Source: Trichomonas vaginalis G3
Taxonomy: Eukaryota > Parabasalia > Trichomonadida > Trichomonadidae
Assembly: GCF_026262505.1 (NCBI RefSeq)
Contig: NC_067207.1
Location: forward strand, 10,880,082-10,944,081
Direction: 5' to 3'
Length of the DNA: 64,000 bases
Part shown: positions 17,577 through 28,578 of the stretch, one piece after another
How positions within the stretch are numbered: the stretch's first letter is position 1
How the letters are laid out: every line of letters begins with the position of its first letter
Program-made: the position numbers and the translations under genes
The notes under the pieces: model-generated
Seen by the model: the letters and a program-made list of their open reading frames with translations, nothing else
Told to the model about the DNA's origin: nothing
Database searches by the model: none

Positions 17577-18299
17577 GTTAAATTCAAAACACATCTAAAT
17601 CACTTATGCATTCTAATTATGATAATATATTATGGTTTCATTAATATCCAAATGTAAACTATTCAATGTGTATGAGGTTTTCAAGAGGAAAATTTTTCAA
17701 TACAAAAGGTTAACTTTTGTTCATCACTATTTTAAATCAATATTAAACTGTGAAATTTTTTCAGATCTAACGTATTTTTTTCAGTTTTGGAAATAAGATT
17801 AATAATTGGTAATTGGAATCGTTTTGAGGCGATCTATAGATTATATATCTCATATGGATAATAAATATATCTAAGATTACCTCAATCAAGATGTATATAA
17901 TCGCAAAATTTGAAAGAAGCAGAACCATGAGGCGATTCTATTCCTAAATGAATCAAATTTTACTTGAAATTGGGTATGGTCATGTCATGAGTTTATACCC
18001 CATTTGAACAAAAGCCCATTGCGATTCTCATGACCATTTGTAACGTTTTCGTCGGTACGAAATGATATATGAATTAGACACAAAATTTTATCATGAAACA
18101 TGCAAAATATATGTCCATAATTAGAAATCGAAAAATCTCTTGAATCAAACCTTTTGGATAAAGAGAATTTCTTAATGAAATATTACACTCCTCTGCTCTC
18201 TAGAGGTGATTATTAATTCACTATACAATAATTTGGGTTAAAAATTGAAAATTTTTCTCAATAATCTTATTTTATTAATAAAAACATTTACATGAGATT
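17577..18299. other. Host intergenic region
   Basis: AT-rich. It would be the original upstream region of the surface gene before the 1.04-kb insertion. No further feature seen. Confidence 0.5.
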
Positions 18300-19199
18300 T
18301 TATTCTCCATCAGCTTCTTCATCACCTCCTTCTTTCTGTGATCGTAAGAAGTTAACTGGATCAGAGATGTTGTACATTATTCCACCACGAGTAAGAACAG
18401 CAAATCCTTTATCCGTAACTGTTGCTGTTGAAACAAAAGGTGTTTCTGAAAGGAATTTGCACCTCTTAAACTGACCAACGTCTTGATCTGGTTCAACAAG
18501 AGTCATTCCTTCATCAAATCCGATCGCAGCAATGCACTTATTGTCAGAAGTCCATAGAGCAGCTGTTCCATTCTTGGATGCTGGTTTTGTAGTTGCCATT
18601 GAAGTTTTAAGGCGTCTTGAATCGTAAATTCTAATACGTCTGTCATCACAAGCGACAATAATCATTGAATCATGGCAATAAATGGCCTTAGGCTGTGAAG
18701 ATAATACAGCTGATCTTTCTATTTGATCTAAACGAGAATCAACAACATTAATTGTGCGATCATCAGTAAAAACAAAAATGTTGTTATCGTATGCGCTCAA
18801 ACCATTTGGAATACCTGGAGATGTAAATGTATTTACAGTTTTGAGGGTTTCTGGATCAATTACTCTAAGTGTATGTGATAAGTCATGAGCTGCAATGATA
18901 TTATTCGCAGTCTTTTCAAGACCGGAAAAGATGCCTGCATAAGCATTTATTGGATTCGTTAATGTGTTCTCCTTTGAATGGAAAGTTACTAATCCTTTAG
19001 CATCTATTGTCAAAAACTTGTTGTTGTATGTTAATATATCGTAAATTGGACTATTTGCAGTGTAAATTACTTCTCCACCATTTTTGATTAGCTTGTTACC
19101 ATCTGTGTAATATGGTGTTGCATCTTCAAATGCAATTCTTCGTCTATAACAACCAACGGAAACTGATGTTGGGGATAATTTCACTGATTCAACACTCAT
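18300..19199 (-). CDS. WD40-like beta-propeller protein, 299 aa
   Basis: Repeated blades of about 40 residues with typical strand patterns: SPIYDILTYNNKFLTIDAKG, IIAAHDLSHTLRVIDPETL, GLSAYDNNIFVFTDDRTINV, AIYCHDSMIIVACDDRRIRI and YDSRRLKTSMATTK. Several end in YDSR or VDSR, as degenerate WD repeats do. About six to seven blades fill the whole length; the tail is acidic (GGDEEADGE). Probably a protein-interaction scaffold in the cytosol; the specific orthologue was not identified. Frame intact, start at MSVESVKLSP. Confidence 0.7.
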   Translation of the reverse strand: MSVESVKLSPTSVSVGCYRRRIAFEDATPYYTDGNKLIKNGGEVIYTANSPIYDILTYNNKFLTIDAKGLVTFHSKENTLTNPINAYAGIFSGLEKTANNIIAAHDLSHTLRVIDPETLKTVNTFTSPGIPNGLSAYDNNIFVFTDDRTINVVDSRLDQIERSAVLSSQPKAIYCHDSMIIVACDDRRIRIYDSRRLKTSMATTKPASKNGTAALWTSDNKCIAAIGFDEGMTLVEPDQDVGQFKRCKFLSETPFVSTATVTDKGFAVLTRGGIMYNISDPVNFLRSQKEGGDEEADGE

Positions 19200-20305
19200 T
19201 GATTTGTGTACTGGCAGAAATTAAATTTGTCTTTAAATGAAGATAAATCTCTAAATATTCTTATTATTTTAGATTATCATTAATGATTAAGTTCGACCAA
19301 ATAATGTCTATCGTTTGGATCTTTTTCATAACAATAATTCTGCAACAAACATTGATATGGTATTATAACAACAAAAAACAAGATTTTTATCATTTAGATG
19401 TTTTATGGTTTGATTTTGGTTGAGAAAAAATGTAATGAGAGATGCAATTGATTCAATTCAAAGAGTAATTAGGGATGAATTAGCATGAAGAATTCATAAA
19501 ATAGAATTTCAATTTATAAAATCATGGGTATGTCCAATAATTATCTTTAATTTGAGATAGAATTCACAATAATTTTTTATTTATTAGATATTTCTATAAT
19601 TTATTGAAATACACATGAAGTTAAATATATTGCTCATATTTAAATTCGATTTTAAATATGTTTTAATTTCCAATAAGGATGTTTAACTTAAAAAAAAATT
19701 AGCCCTGGGATCCCAAAATTGACAGTTTTTAGCCCAAGCATTTTTTTTGAGCCATTTCTATGAGTTATATGATATAATACACTTAATATAAATAATTCTT
19801 ACTTTTAGTCACGAAAAAGCATTTTGCGATTTTTGCAGACGATTATTTGGGATTATCCCATCCCGGGTCCAATTCAAAATTTGAAAGGAATTGAGAATGG
19901 GATTGGGATTAATCCCAATCCCAATCCCTAATAATCGTCGGATTAGATATTGGTAATTATTTTAAATATATTTCAATAGTAGTGAATTTTCACTACTACA
20001 AATAACTAGTTCAAAGCAATTTTTGAAAAAAATTAAAATAACAAAAATATACATTTTTGAGATCTGAGATATGAATAATAGTTCCTATGTCTTGGAAAAT
20101 AAATCTGTGGATTTGTTTGATCAGAAAACATATTCAAGCAGATTGAATTGAATAACATATGATAATAGAACAGCGTCAATGAAGCGATTAATATAGAAAT
20201 GCTTTTTTGTTATGTGTGATGAAGATATTAGTTAATGAATTATGAATATCAAAATAAATAAAATCAATTACTATGAAATTTTTATTAAATCTATCAAAAT
20301 TTATA
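19200..20305. other. Host intergenic region with a complex palindrome at 19838-19941
   Basis: About 1.1 kb without genes. A 24-bp perfect palindrome lies at 19899-19922 (GGGATTGGGATT and its inverse). It sits inside a larger imperfect inverted repeat: GACGATTAT near 19839 pairs with ATAATCGTC at 19931-19939, and TCCCATCCCGGG lies between. This may be the remnant of a small palindromic element. The rest is AT-rich. Confidence 0.6.
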
Positions 20306-20711
20306 TCCACAGTATGAGTTGGTATCAATGGTGGTAAGAATAGGCTCTGTTAATGAAAGCATCTAAACTTCCAGCCTAAGACCAAAAAGTGTCATTGTTG
20401 CATGGGATGGGACTTCCAACTGGAGTCGCATCAGGCTATACACTTGCTGGAACGGTAAGCAGCCTTTGATCTAATCAATCATAATGCTGCTTCATCCATG
20501 CCAGCAAGTGTTTTCGAAAACATATGATGCATCATATGTGTATTCAGTCTTTTGTGAGAACTCTGCAAACCAAAAGTGCAATGTTCACATAGTCTGGCTG
20601 TCAGGATATAGTAGCTAAGCTGTGTGGACATTGCGCTTCTAGAGATATACTAGTAATCCGATGTTGGCCAAATGCACTACATTACTTTCCACAGGTTCCC
20701 AAAGAGCCCGG

Positions 20712-21445
20712 TACTTCGTAATTACATGAATAGGGCCAAGTTCTTCCGAGGCCTCTCATTGAATGAGAGACTTCGGAAGAACTTGGTCCTAAAGTATTCC
20801 TACTACTGTTCTCTGGTCTGTAAAGGACTAAATAAGCTACAATTTGTCGATAAGAATAGAATTCCTCCGAAGTCTCCCATTCAATGAGAGGCCTCGGAGG
20901 AATTCTACTCCAAGGTAATGTGCTTGTAGTTTCTGACTTTCTATTGAACGGAAAATGTAATTTTACTCGAAAAGAGCAAAAGTTCTTCCGAGGCCTCTCA
21001 TTGAATGAGAGACTTCGGAAGAACTTTTGCTCTAGTGTAATGCACGTATATTCTTGGGTTCATGGAGAGCGAGAGAATTTGTTTGTAATTCGTTTTGCTG
21101 AAGTTCTCCGAATTTCTCTCAATTGAGGAAGGAAATCCGGAAAACTTCAGCATGAGTTAATTGTGGTGTAACTCTCTGGGTATTTACCGGCCAGAGAGCG
21201 AGTAAAATATTAGAGAGCGCATAGTCTCAGTATAGGTATGCGTACTGTAAATATACGTTATTTTTTACTTTCGTATGAAAAAAATAGCTTCTCATTTTTA
21301 TGCTTCTATATGCTTTGTTACTAAGTAAATCGCCTATTTTCTTATTAAAGCCTAATTTTTCCACGTGATTTAGAATCTCTGCATCCCAAAAATTCGTTTT
21401 CTGCGTTCAGAACGCGAAAATATGCAGTATATCTCAAGATAAAGA
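20712..21445. repeat. Left inner arm of the foldback element with four hairpins
   Basis: Reverse complement of 21672-22405, effectively identical over 734 bp. It holds four separate near-perfect hairpins of 50-61 bp at 20736-20786, 20858-20907, 20973-21033 and 21096-21152. All are variants of GAAGTTCTTCCGARGYCTCTC with a short loop, plus variable outer stems. Confidence 0.9.
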
Positions 21446-21671
21446 GGATATCATCATTACATTTATGAACAATTTTTGAATTTCTATTAAAAATCAAAAA
21501 AGAGATCATAATCAGATAGATATCATAAAATAACATCTATCTACCGTGTTTTATTTTGCTGAAAATCTCCAAAAAAATCTTGATTTTGCAAATTTGATAA
21601 GAAAAACTACAATTTTGATGACAAAAATTAGCAAAACTTAATTTTTTTGGAAAATATAAGAGAAGGATTTC

Positions 21672-22405
21672 CCTTTATCTTGAGATATACTGCATATTTT
21701 CGCGTTCTGAACGCAGAAAACGAATTTTTGGGATGCAGAGATTCTAAATCACGTGGAAAAATTAGGCTTTAATAAGAAAATAGGCGATTTACTTAGTAAC
21801 AAAGCATATAGAAGCATAAAAATGAGAAGCTATTTTTTTCATACGAAAGTAAAAAATAACGTATATTTACAGTACGCATACCTATACTGAGACTATGCGC
21901 TCTCTAATATTTTACTCGCTCTCTGGCCGGTAAATACCCAGAGAGTTACACCACAATTAACTCATGCTGAAGTTTTCCGGATTTCCTTCCTCAATTGAGA
22001 GAAATTCGGAGAACTTCAGCAAAACGAATTACAAACAAATTCTCTCGCTCTCCATGAACCCAAGAATATACGTGCATTACACTAGAGCAAAAGTTCTTCC
22101 GAAGTCTCTCATTCAATGAGAGGCCTCGGAAGAACTTTTGCTCTTTTCGAGTAAAATTACATTTTCCGTTCAATAGAAAGTCAGAAACTACAAGCACATT
22201 ACCTTGGAGTAGAATTCCTCCGAGGCCTCTCATTGAATGGGAGACTTCGGAGGAATTCTATTCTTATCGACAAATTGTAGCTTATTTAGTCCTTTACAGA
22301 CCAGAGAACAGTAGTAGGAATACTTTAGGACCAAGTTCTTCCGAAGTCTCTCATTCAATGAGAGGCCTCGGAAGAACTTGGCCCTATTCATGTAATTACG
22401 AAGTA
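21672..22405. repeat. Right inner arm of the foldback element
   Basis: Inverted copy of 20712-21445; the spacer between the arms (21446-21671) is 226 bp of AT-rich DNA. The lack of differences between arms suggests recent origin or gene conversion between them. Confidence 0.9.
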
Positions 22406-22801
22406 TCTGACATTTTAGGAGCGAGAGAGCGGTAGTATAAGTGCTTGTGTGCAATAACGTTTAACTAATATCGCTAGAAGCACAATAATTTTGCGGCCTA
22501 ACTACTATATCCTAGTAACTAGGCTGCACAATTATTGTGCTTCTGGTTTGCAGAGCTCTTATGGGAGACCAAGCTGAGGTCTGATGCCAGAACCACTTGC
22601 TGGTATGAATGAAGCAGAACTATGATTGGTCAGAACAAAGTCTGCGCATCATCCCAGTAAGGGGATGGATGAGCGTGACTCCAGCTATGATCTTCCATAT
22701 AGAAATGACACTTTTGCGCTTTTTGGCGGGAAAGTTTTGAGTGGGTACTTTGCGCTAGCCCATTCTTACTACCATCACAACCCATTCATACTGCAGTTAT
22801 A

Positions 22802-23361
22802 GGGTTTAACCTTTTTTTGGCATAATTTCAAATTTCTAATTTATTAAACTTTTCAATTTATGAATATAAGCGATATTATATCTAAAATTACACAATTTGC
22901 TTATAATATTATACTTTTATAGATAAATATTTTTAATCTCTTTTTGCCTTCGCCCATTTTTTTATTTTTTTCTTGAAACTCATTGAAAAATTTCAATATG
23001 GGATGGATGGTATCTCAAACTTCAAGTAGCCCAAGTGGATTCGGGATTTCCTTACATCCTTATTTCCAAAAAAAAATCTGAAAATCTCAAAATGAAATTA
23101 AAAAATAAGAATTTTCTGATAAAAATCATAAAATGAAAAAATTTTGGAAAATAGAAAAGACGCCATTTTGATTATCTATTTCAGTAATTGCAAAATTACG
23201 TCAAAATATTGCTTATTCAAAATTATTATTGACCAACAATCAATGAAAATCAATTTTGAGCTTATGATAAATAGATATGACAAATGGAATCTCTAATAAC
23301 AGTAGATTTATTCTTTTTTAATAGATAATGTGAAGTGAAGACATGTGACATAAAAATCAAA
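22802..23361. other. Host intergenic region
   Basis: AT-rich; nothing recognised beyond simple A/T runs. Confidence 0.5.
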
Positions 23362-23727
23362 ATGAAACATCCAGGGCGCGCTCTTTTGGGATTAATTCTG
23401 TTTATATTTTCAGCCATCATGCTCGCCAAAACAAATAAAACAAATGAATCAATCATTAAAAACTCATGCACACCGATAATTACGTTAATAATAACAACAG
23501 CTTTGTATACGTACATGCATATGAAGTATGTTTATGGAAAGAGACGATCAGAAAGAGTTACTTCTGAGAGATGGTTTACAGTTAATGCTCCTATTGCCAT
23601 TGCAATCGTTCTTTTACACGTAATTACCTGCATAACAGCAATTGTTTCATTGACAAAGTTCAGCATTATTTTTGGATTGTTAAATCCGATATCATTTTAT
23701 TTCATGTTGATCAATCTTTGTAAATAA
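23362..23727 (+). CDS. Small multi-pass membrane protein, 121 aa
   Basis: Four hydrophobic segments: LLGLILFIFSAIMLA, IITLIITTALYTYMHM, APIAIAIVLLHVITCITAIV and IIFGLLNPISFYFMLI, joined by short basic loops (KYVYGKRRSERVTSERW). Start taken at MKHPGRALLG, the first in-frame ATG. No family recognised; could be a tetraspan accessory or small transporter-like protein in an endomembrane. Lies 355 bp upstream of the potassium channel gene on the same strand, without evidence of co-transcription. Confidence 0.55.
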   Translation: MKHPGRALLGLILFIFSAIMLAKTNKTNESIIKNSCTPIITLIITTALYTYMHMKYVYGKRRSERVTSERWFTVNAPIAIAIVLLHVITCITAIVSLTKFSIIFGLLNPISFYFMLINLCK

Positions 23728-24082
23728 ATAGATATTTTGTAGTGATTTTAGTAAATTACGCGTTTTATCCCTATCTTTATTAATTACATTACTAATACGA
23801 ATACGGCTATTGTAATATTAAGCTTTCTTTTACAATTTTTATAATGTTCGAATATTTTATGGGATTTCCAGCTTTGGTAAACCTGAACCTGCTACTACAT
23901 GAGAATATAGAATAATTTCATTGATATCGGATAATGTCGTATTTGGAAAATGTTTGATCACAAAAACTTCTTACAAAATTTTTAAATTTTACTCTGTTGT
24001 TATTGTATAATTGATTTTGATAATGAGGTATTCAATAAATTTTTACATTTTTATATAAAAACTTTTTCAAAATCTTCGACCA
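23728..24082. other. Host intergenic region upstream of the channel gene
   Basis: AT-rich, no clear TCAYTW initiator; nothing else seen. Confidence 0.5.
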
Positions 24083-25783
24083 ATGCAGACGCTTAACAAT
24101 AACGATGCTCTTTCTACGATGGTATCTCATTACAAATATGCAACAATGCGGTATTCATCGAATATATTAGACAAAAACTGCAGATTTTCTCATTATAACC
24201 GTTTTAGAAGAGCTTGGGAATATATCATGTTCTTCCTATCGTTAATGTGCTTTGCAGAGATTACGTTCGTTTACTTTATTTATCCACAGCTTAAATTCGT
24301 TTATTATATTCCATTTTTTATACCAGACATTCTATTTGCGGCAGATCATTTCATCATCAGAAGAACACTCTGTATCTCAGGAGGCGAAATTGTTGATGAC
24401 ACAGAGAAAATCAAGAAAGCTTACGGAAATTTTTTATTAATTATACACTTAATATCAATATTTCCACTTTCATGGATAGGAATCATCATCAAATATAGAC
24501 ACGTATATCTAATTCTCTCATTAAACAAGATGTTACGCATCACAAGAGCTTATACAACCTTTATGAACATAAACAACCTATTACCATATATGGGAAGTTT
24601 TGCTACTATCATTCCGGCATTTATGATTCTGCTGTTCGTTACTCACATTTTTGCAGTTATTATGATTATAATTTCAAATGCCGAGAGCAAGCCAGAATCA
24701 TGGACAACGCCATACAAAGATCGCGGTTTTACACCTATTATGTTATATATCACCGCTATTTACTTTGTTCTCACGACAGTTTCAACAGTCGGATACGGAG
24801 ATATCACTCCAGAAACGAATGTCGAGGTTATAACCATTATATTTGTACAGATTATTGGTGTTATCATGCATACAGCCATTATTGCCCGTATGATTTCCGT
24901 TTTTGTGAACACATTGGAGCAATCTTTCATTACACAGTACAAAGTTGCCCAAGATTTCATGAAATTCAAGAAAATCGACAACGAGCGAAGGAAAGAAGTT
25001 CGAAATTTCTGTCAATACTACTGGGAAACGACAGGAGCAACAGGAGGAGTTCGAAATCTCCTCAGAAACATTCCAAAAGCACTCAGAACAACCATCAAAC
25101 TAGAGATGACAAGACCATTCTTCGATGCTACGGTCAGTTTCAACGCTTTGAGTCCCGGCCAACTAGCAAAAGTGGCACATGTCATTAAACATATCACTTT
25201 TTCACCGGGAAGTTATTTGTGCAAACAAGGGGAGAAATGCAACTTCATGTTGTTTGTCGGCCGTGGCATTATCTCCATAATTGTTGACGATGTCGCAATA
25301 GCGAGCGAGAGCTGTACGCAATCAACAGTTCATGGAGAGAATCAGATGCTTTTAGGAACAAATTGTGCGACATCAATAAGAGCTTTGACATATGTTGATG
25401 CATGGGTTTTGTATCAGGAAGATCTCTCGAATTTGATGAGACACCATGGATACATTAGGAACTTGATGATGCAGAGCATTGCTTCTGCTTATCCTGTTAT
25501 GTTTGATGACATTGCAAACCACATGTTGGGAGACATCGCACCGAAATTGTTGTTGAAGTTTAGGAAACAAAATGGAGAAGTTTTCCAAAACAGAATTCCA
25601 ACAATGAGACTTTCTGAATCAAGGCCAAGAATGGACATGATCATTCAGAACTTGTCTGGCGGTGAAACTGATGCGGGAATGGACAGTGGTTTGAGGAAAT
25701 TGGATGAGAAAGAGGATGAGGAAGAATCATCAACTTCTTCATCTTCTTCGTACGGAAACTCTAAAGTTAGACCATTTTTGTAA
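24083..25783 (+). CDS. Voltage-gated-type K+ channel with cyclic-nucleotide-binding domain
   Basis: 566 aa. Six transmembrane segments occupy residues about 48-285; S4 is weakly charged (RHVYLILSLNKMLRITRAYT). The pore loop before S6 carries the potassium filter TVGYGD about residue 236 (LTTVSTVGYGDITPETN). A C-linker follows (RRKEVRNFCQYYWETTGATG, IPKALRTTIKLEMTRPFFD), then a CNBD about residues 360-455 (FSPGSYLCKQGEKCNFMLFV), and an acidic/Ser-rich tail. The layout is that of EAG/HCN/plant Shaker-like channels. The CNBD lacks an obvious RxA phosphate-binding motif (ATSIRALTYVDAW is the nearest), so nucleotide binding is uncertain. Should conduct K+ across the plasma or an endosomal membrane. 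Confidence 0.9.
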   Translation: MQTLNNNDALSTMVSHYKYATMRYSSNILDKNCRFSHYNRFRRAWEYIMFFLSLMCFAEITFVYFIYPQLKFVYYIPFFIPDILFAADHFIIRRTLCISGGEIVDDTEKIKKAYGNFLLIIHLISIFPLSWIGIIIKYRHVYLILSLNKMLRITRAYTTFMNINNLLPYMGSFATIIPAFMILLFVTHIFAVIMIIISNAESKPESWTTPYKDRGFTPIMLYITAIYFVLTTVSTVGYGDITPETNVEVITIIFVQIIGVIMHTAIIARMISVFVNTLEQSFITQYKVAQDFMKFKKIDNERRKEVRNFCQYYWETTGATGGVRNLLRNIPKALRTTIKLEMTRPFFDATVSFNALSPGQLAKVAHVIKHITFSPGSYLCKQGEKCNFMLFVGRGIISIIVDDVAIASESCTQSTVHGENQMLLGTNCATSIRALTYVDAWVLYQEDLSNLMRHHGYIRNLMMQSIASAYPVMFDDIANHMLGDIAPKLLLKFRKQNGEVFQNRIPTMRLSESRPRMDMIIQNLSGGETDAGMDSGLRKLDEKEDEEESSTSSSSSYGNSKVRPFL

Positions 25784-26291
25784 TTGTAATCAATAATAAA
25801 TTGTTTGTTATATATTTTCTTTTTCGTATTAAATTCACTAATCTAGATTTTTTTGTAGTTATTTTATAAAAGAACGATCAATGGTTTCAATCTCCAAACT
25901 TTCCAAAAAATGAATACATTTAAATAGGAATACATGTTACTTAAGTAACTTTTATAATGTGTCAGCATTTACTCCTTTTTCTACCAACCTTATATCTCTG
26001 TTTGTTTCAAGTCATAGGAATATTTGTAATTAAGATAACCCTCAAATCTTATGATATGATTCTAGTGTTACTCATATGAGACATTTTTTTTCAAGGATGA
26101 CCAAGTAATTCCTTAATATACCGCTAGAAATTTGGATTCTATCTCATTATTATAAGTCAATACCTTGATACATCTAGTCAACCATTTGTTTATAACTTGA
26201 TTGATTTGATATTTAAACAAAGAATTATTATACTAAAAAACAAACAATAATTAATTTTTATAAAAAATATAAAACAAAATAAAAGACAAAA
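25784..26291. other. Host intergenic region between convergent genes
   Basis: AT-rich; nothing recognised. Confidence 0.5.
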
Positions 26292-28226
26292 TTATGCTTT
26301 GAGATTTCTTCTGAATAATGTTAAATTAACACTATCATAAACAAGTTCCCAGATAGAGTTATTCAAGTCAGGAGTGAATTTCGGAGATGATTCATCACTT
26401 TGGAAAAGGTACCAAATATTTTCTTTATCATATTCCAGGACATTTTCCGGTTGAGTTCTCAACAAATGTAAGTGATGACGCCTTCCGTAGTAATCCAAAC
26501 CATGTGTCTCTATCCATCCAGAGAAACCAAGCATCGAAATCCTTCCTCCAAGAGAAGAAGGAGATTGTTCATGTGAATCATCATTAACGAAAACATCATT
26601 AACTCTTGTGTTTTCCGCAACCCATTTTCCGAATTTCAGTTTATCAGTGCTGTATAATTCAGCAGGAGTTGAAAGATAGAAGATGCAATGAATTGTTCCG
26701 CTGCAGCAAGTCATGAAAAGCAAAGCAAAGAAAGTCATTTTGTTGAGTATTGGTCTTTCTCCTCTTTTATATCTATTGTAGAAACCAAATATAAACTGTG
26801 TAGCAAAAGGAAGTGCAATGGGCATCCATCCATCGTAATATATCTTTATATTGTCCCAAAGCCAATCTTGGTATCTCACAAAGTTCGCAATAAAGAAAAC
26901 AACTAAAGAAGGAATATAAAGAACAATTTGTTCAGTGTTTGCTTCAGCCCAGCCTCCTATCAACGCGCCAAAAGCAAATACACCAAGGCTAAGCCACCAT
27001 GTCTTATAGAAACCAACAATTCCTTTGCCGTATCTTTTGTAAACAGGTTCAATTTGCAAAAATGATTTTCTTGCAATTGAAATTCGTTGGAAAAATGGTG
27101 GCAATTGAGGAATAGCCATTGCATTTGCAACAACACCATACAATAACCACAAAAAGAAGAATCTTTTCCACTTTTCGCGTGTCAAATATGGAAAAGTTAT
27201 AATTGCATATGTAATTGACCATTGAGCAATGGCCATGTAAGCGTGGGCTTGTACTTGAGGCATGTATCCTGTTATTAATGATGCAAGGAACATTAATCTG
27301 AAGTCTTCCAGCTTAACTGCGTGAATTAAAAGATAAATTGTCCAAAAACAGAGAGGAACTGCAAACAAAGAGGATCGTTGTGGTAATAAGAGATGCATCA
27401 ATGTTTGAAACCAATATCCATCAAAATCATTCGTCCAATGATGAATAAAATCACATCTTTCGTGTTCGTCCCATTGCTTGGTTTTATCGAAGAGTAAAAC
27501 GAAGGCAAGGCCTCCTGTAGTCATGAATATCAATAATGACATGACACTTTGGAATTCGTCTTTCAAAATGTAATTTGTTAATTGATATACGGCAATTACA
27601 AGGGAAAGCATCATTATTTCGGAAGGAAAGAATAAGGATTTCTGTAATGAAGCATCTCCTGTTGTTACAAGTGCTGCAGATAGGAAATCAGGGATTAATG
27701 GATAGGCCAAGTTTTTGCCATGGTAAAATGGAGAATCTATCTTGTAAAACTCTTCTCGTCTGTATGCTGGACCGTATGAGAATGATGTGATGATGTTTAA
27801 GTGAAAAGGAAGGTCTGAATAAGCTGCTCCTTTTGAATAGCGATCGCCTGCTAAATTTGCAGAGTAGACAGCTAATGTAAGGAAAAAGGAACATAAAATA
27901 ACTGCCCATCTATGAAAATAATCGAATGTAATTTGAACTTTGAATTGAATATTTCGATTTAAGAATTTTAATATGATTCCGAATAATCCAAATGTTGATA
28001 GAGCGAGATATGCATGCATATTTGTCATTGGAATGAAATAAGAGACAATCAATATTAACCATGCAAATGAAATCAGTCCAATAGGAAGTCCAATTGCTAA
28101 TCTAGTGAAAAATCCGAAGAATCTGTGAGTGAGCAATGTTGTAAATTGATATCCAAAGAAACAACATGAATAAATTTCTAATGCCCACAGATAATTCAGA
28201 TTGATAATCATAAAATTATGAACCAT
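26292..28226 (-). CDS. Polytopic membrane protein, possible GT-C glycosyltransferase-like
   Basis: 644 aa with about 12-13 hydrophobic helices. The first large loop holds YSDLPFHLNIITSFSYG followed by SPFYHGKNLAYPLIPDFLSA, a pattern reminiscent of the acidic luminal loop of GT-C glycosyltransferases (mannosyltransferase/PMT style). The C-terminal about 115 residues are soluble (KFGKWVAENTRVNDVFVNDD, LHLLRTQPENVLEYDKENIW), as in the luminal domains of such enzymes. No specific substrate can be named. Frame intact. Alternative: an uncharacterised multi-pass transporter. Probably ER or Golgi. Confidence 0.6.
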   Translation of the reverse strand: MVHNFMIINLNYLWALEIYSCCFFGYQFTTLLTHRFFGFFTRLAIGLPIGLISFAWLILIVSYFIPMTNMHAYLALSTFGLFGIILKFLNRNIQFKVQITFDYFHRWAVILCSFFLTLAVYSANLAGDRYSKGAAYSDLPFHLNIITSFSYGPAYRREEFYKIDSPFYHGKNLAYPLIPDFLSAALVTTGDASLQKSLFFPSEIMMLSLVIAVYQLTNYILKDEFQSVMSLLIFMTTGGLAFVLLFDKTKQWDEHERCDFIHHWTNDFDGYWFQTLMHLLLPQRSSLFAVPLCFWTIYLLIHAVKLEDFRLMFLASLITGYMPQVQAHAYMAIAQWSITYAIITFPYLTREKWKRFFFLWLLYGVVANAMAIPQLPPFFQRISIARKSFLQIEPVYKRYGKGIVGFYKTWWLSLGVFAFGALIGGWAEANTEQIVLYIPSLVVFFIANFVRYQDWLWDNIKIYYDGWMPIALPFATQFIFGFYNRYKRGERPILNKMTFFALLFMTCCSGTIHCIFYLSTPAELYSTDKLKFGKWVAENTRVNDVFVNDDSHEQSPSSLGGRISMLGFSGWIETHGLDYYGRRHHLHLLRTQPENVLEYDKENIWYLFQSDESSPKFTPDLNNSIWELVYDSVNLTLFRRNLKA

Positions 28227-28578
28227 TTTATGTACGATTGACCAAATTTAGCTATAAACTATCAAATACAATTACTGTTTAGGGATAGTTTGATTAAAAT
28301 AAGATATGAAATAAAATGAAAGTTTATAACATGAAATAAGACATTAAGAGATATATGATGCATTTCTGACAAGGAATCTTGTTCATTCTTACTTGGTGAT
28401 GAATTCTTGCTAGATTTATCGAAATCATGATATTTATTTCTTTGTTATAGAGAATAGCATGTTATCAGTAAAGTCCAAAGACTAAACTACTGAATGATAA
28501 TCTATTCATGCTTAAATTAGGAAATTTTTATAAACTATTCTTTATAATTTTACATAAAATACTGTATGAAATACACTA
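28227..28578. other. Host intergenic region
   Basis: AT-rich, nothing recognised. Confidence 0.5.

Larger units (their letters stand above)
20306..22796. mobile_element. 2.5-kb foldback element made of nested hairpins
   Basis: Outer inverted ends begin CAGTATGA (20310) and finish TCATACTG (22786-22793); both continue with GGT....ATGGT.GTAAGAAT. The outer about 400 bp on each side are imperfect inverted repeats; inside are two nearly identical 734-bp inverted arms. TTATA flanks both sides (20301-20305 and 22797-22801), a possible 5-bp target duplication, though weak in AT-rich DNA. There is no transposase gene; short frames within it are palindrome artefacts. It is a foldback-type non-autonomous element. 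Confidence 0.8.

Noticed and set aside
20672-22454. Four plus- and minus-strand frames of 71-84 codons with identical protein sequences
   Set aside because: They are mirror images produced by the foldback palindrome and contain the hairpin sequences; no promoter or codon signal supports them.
24700-25188. 162-codon alternative frame in the channel gene
   Set aside because: Overlaps the pore and CNBD coding region; composition is that of a shadow frame.
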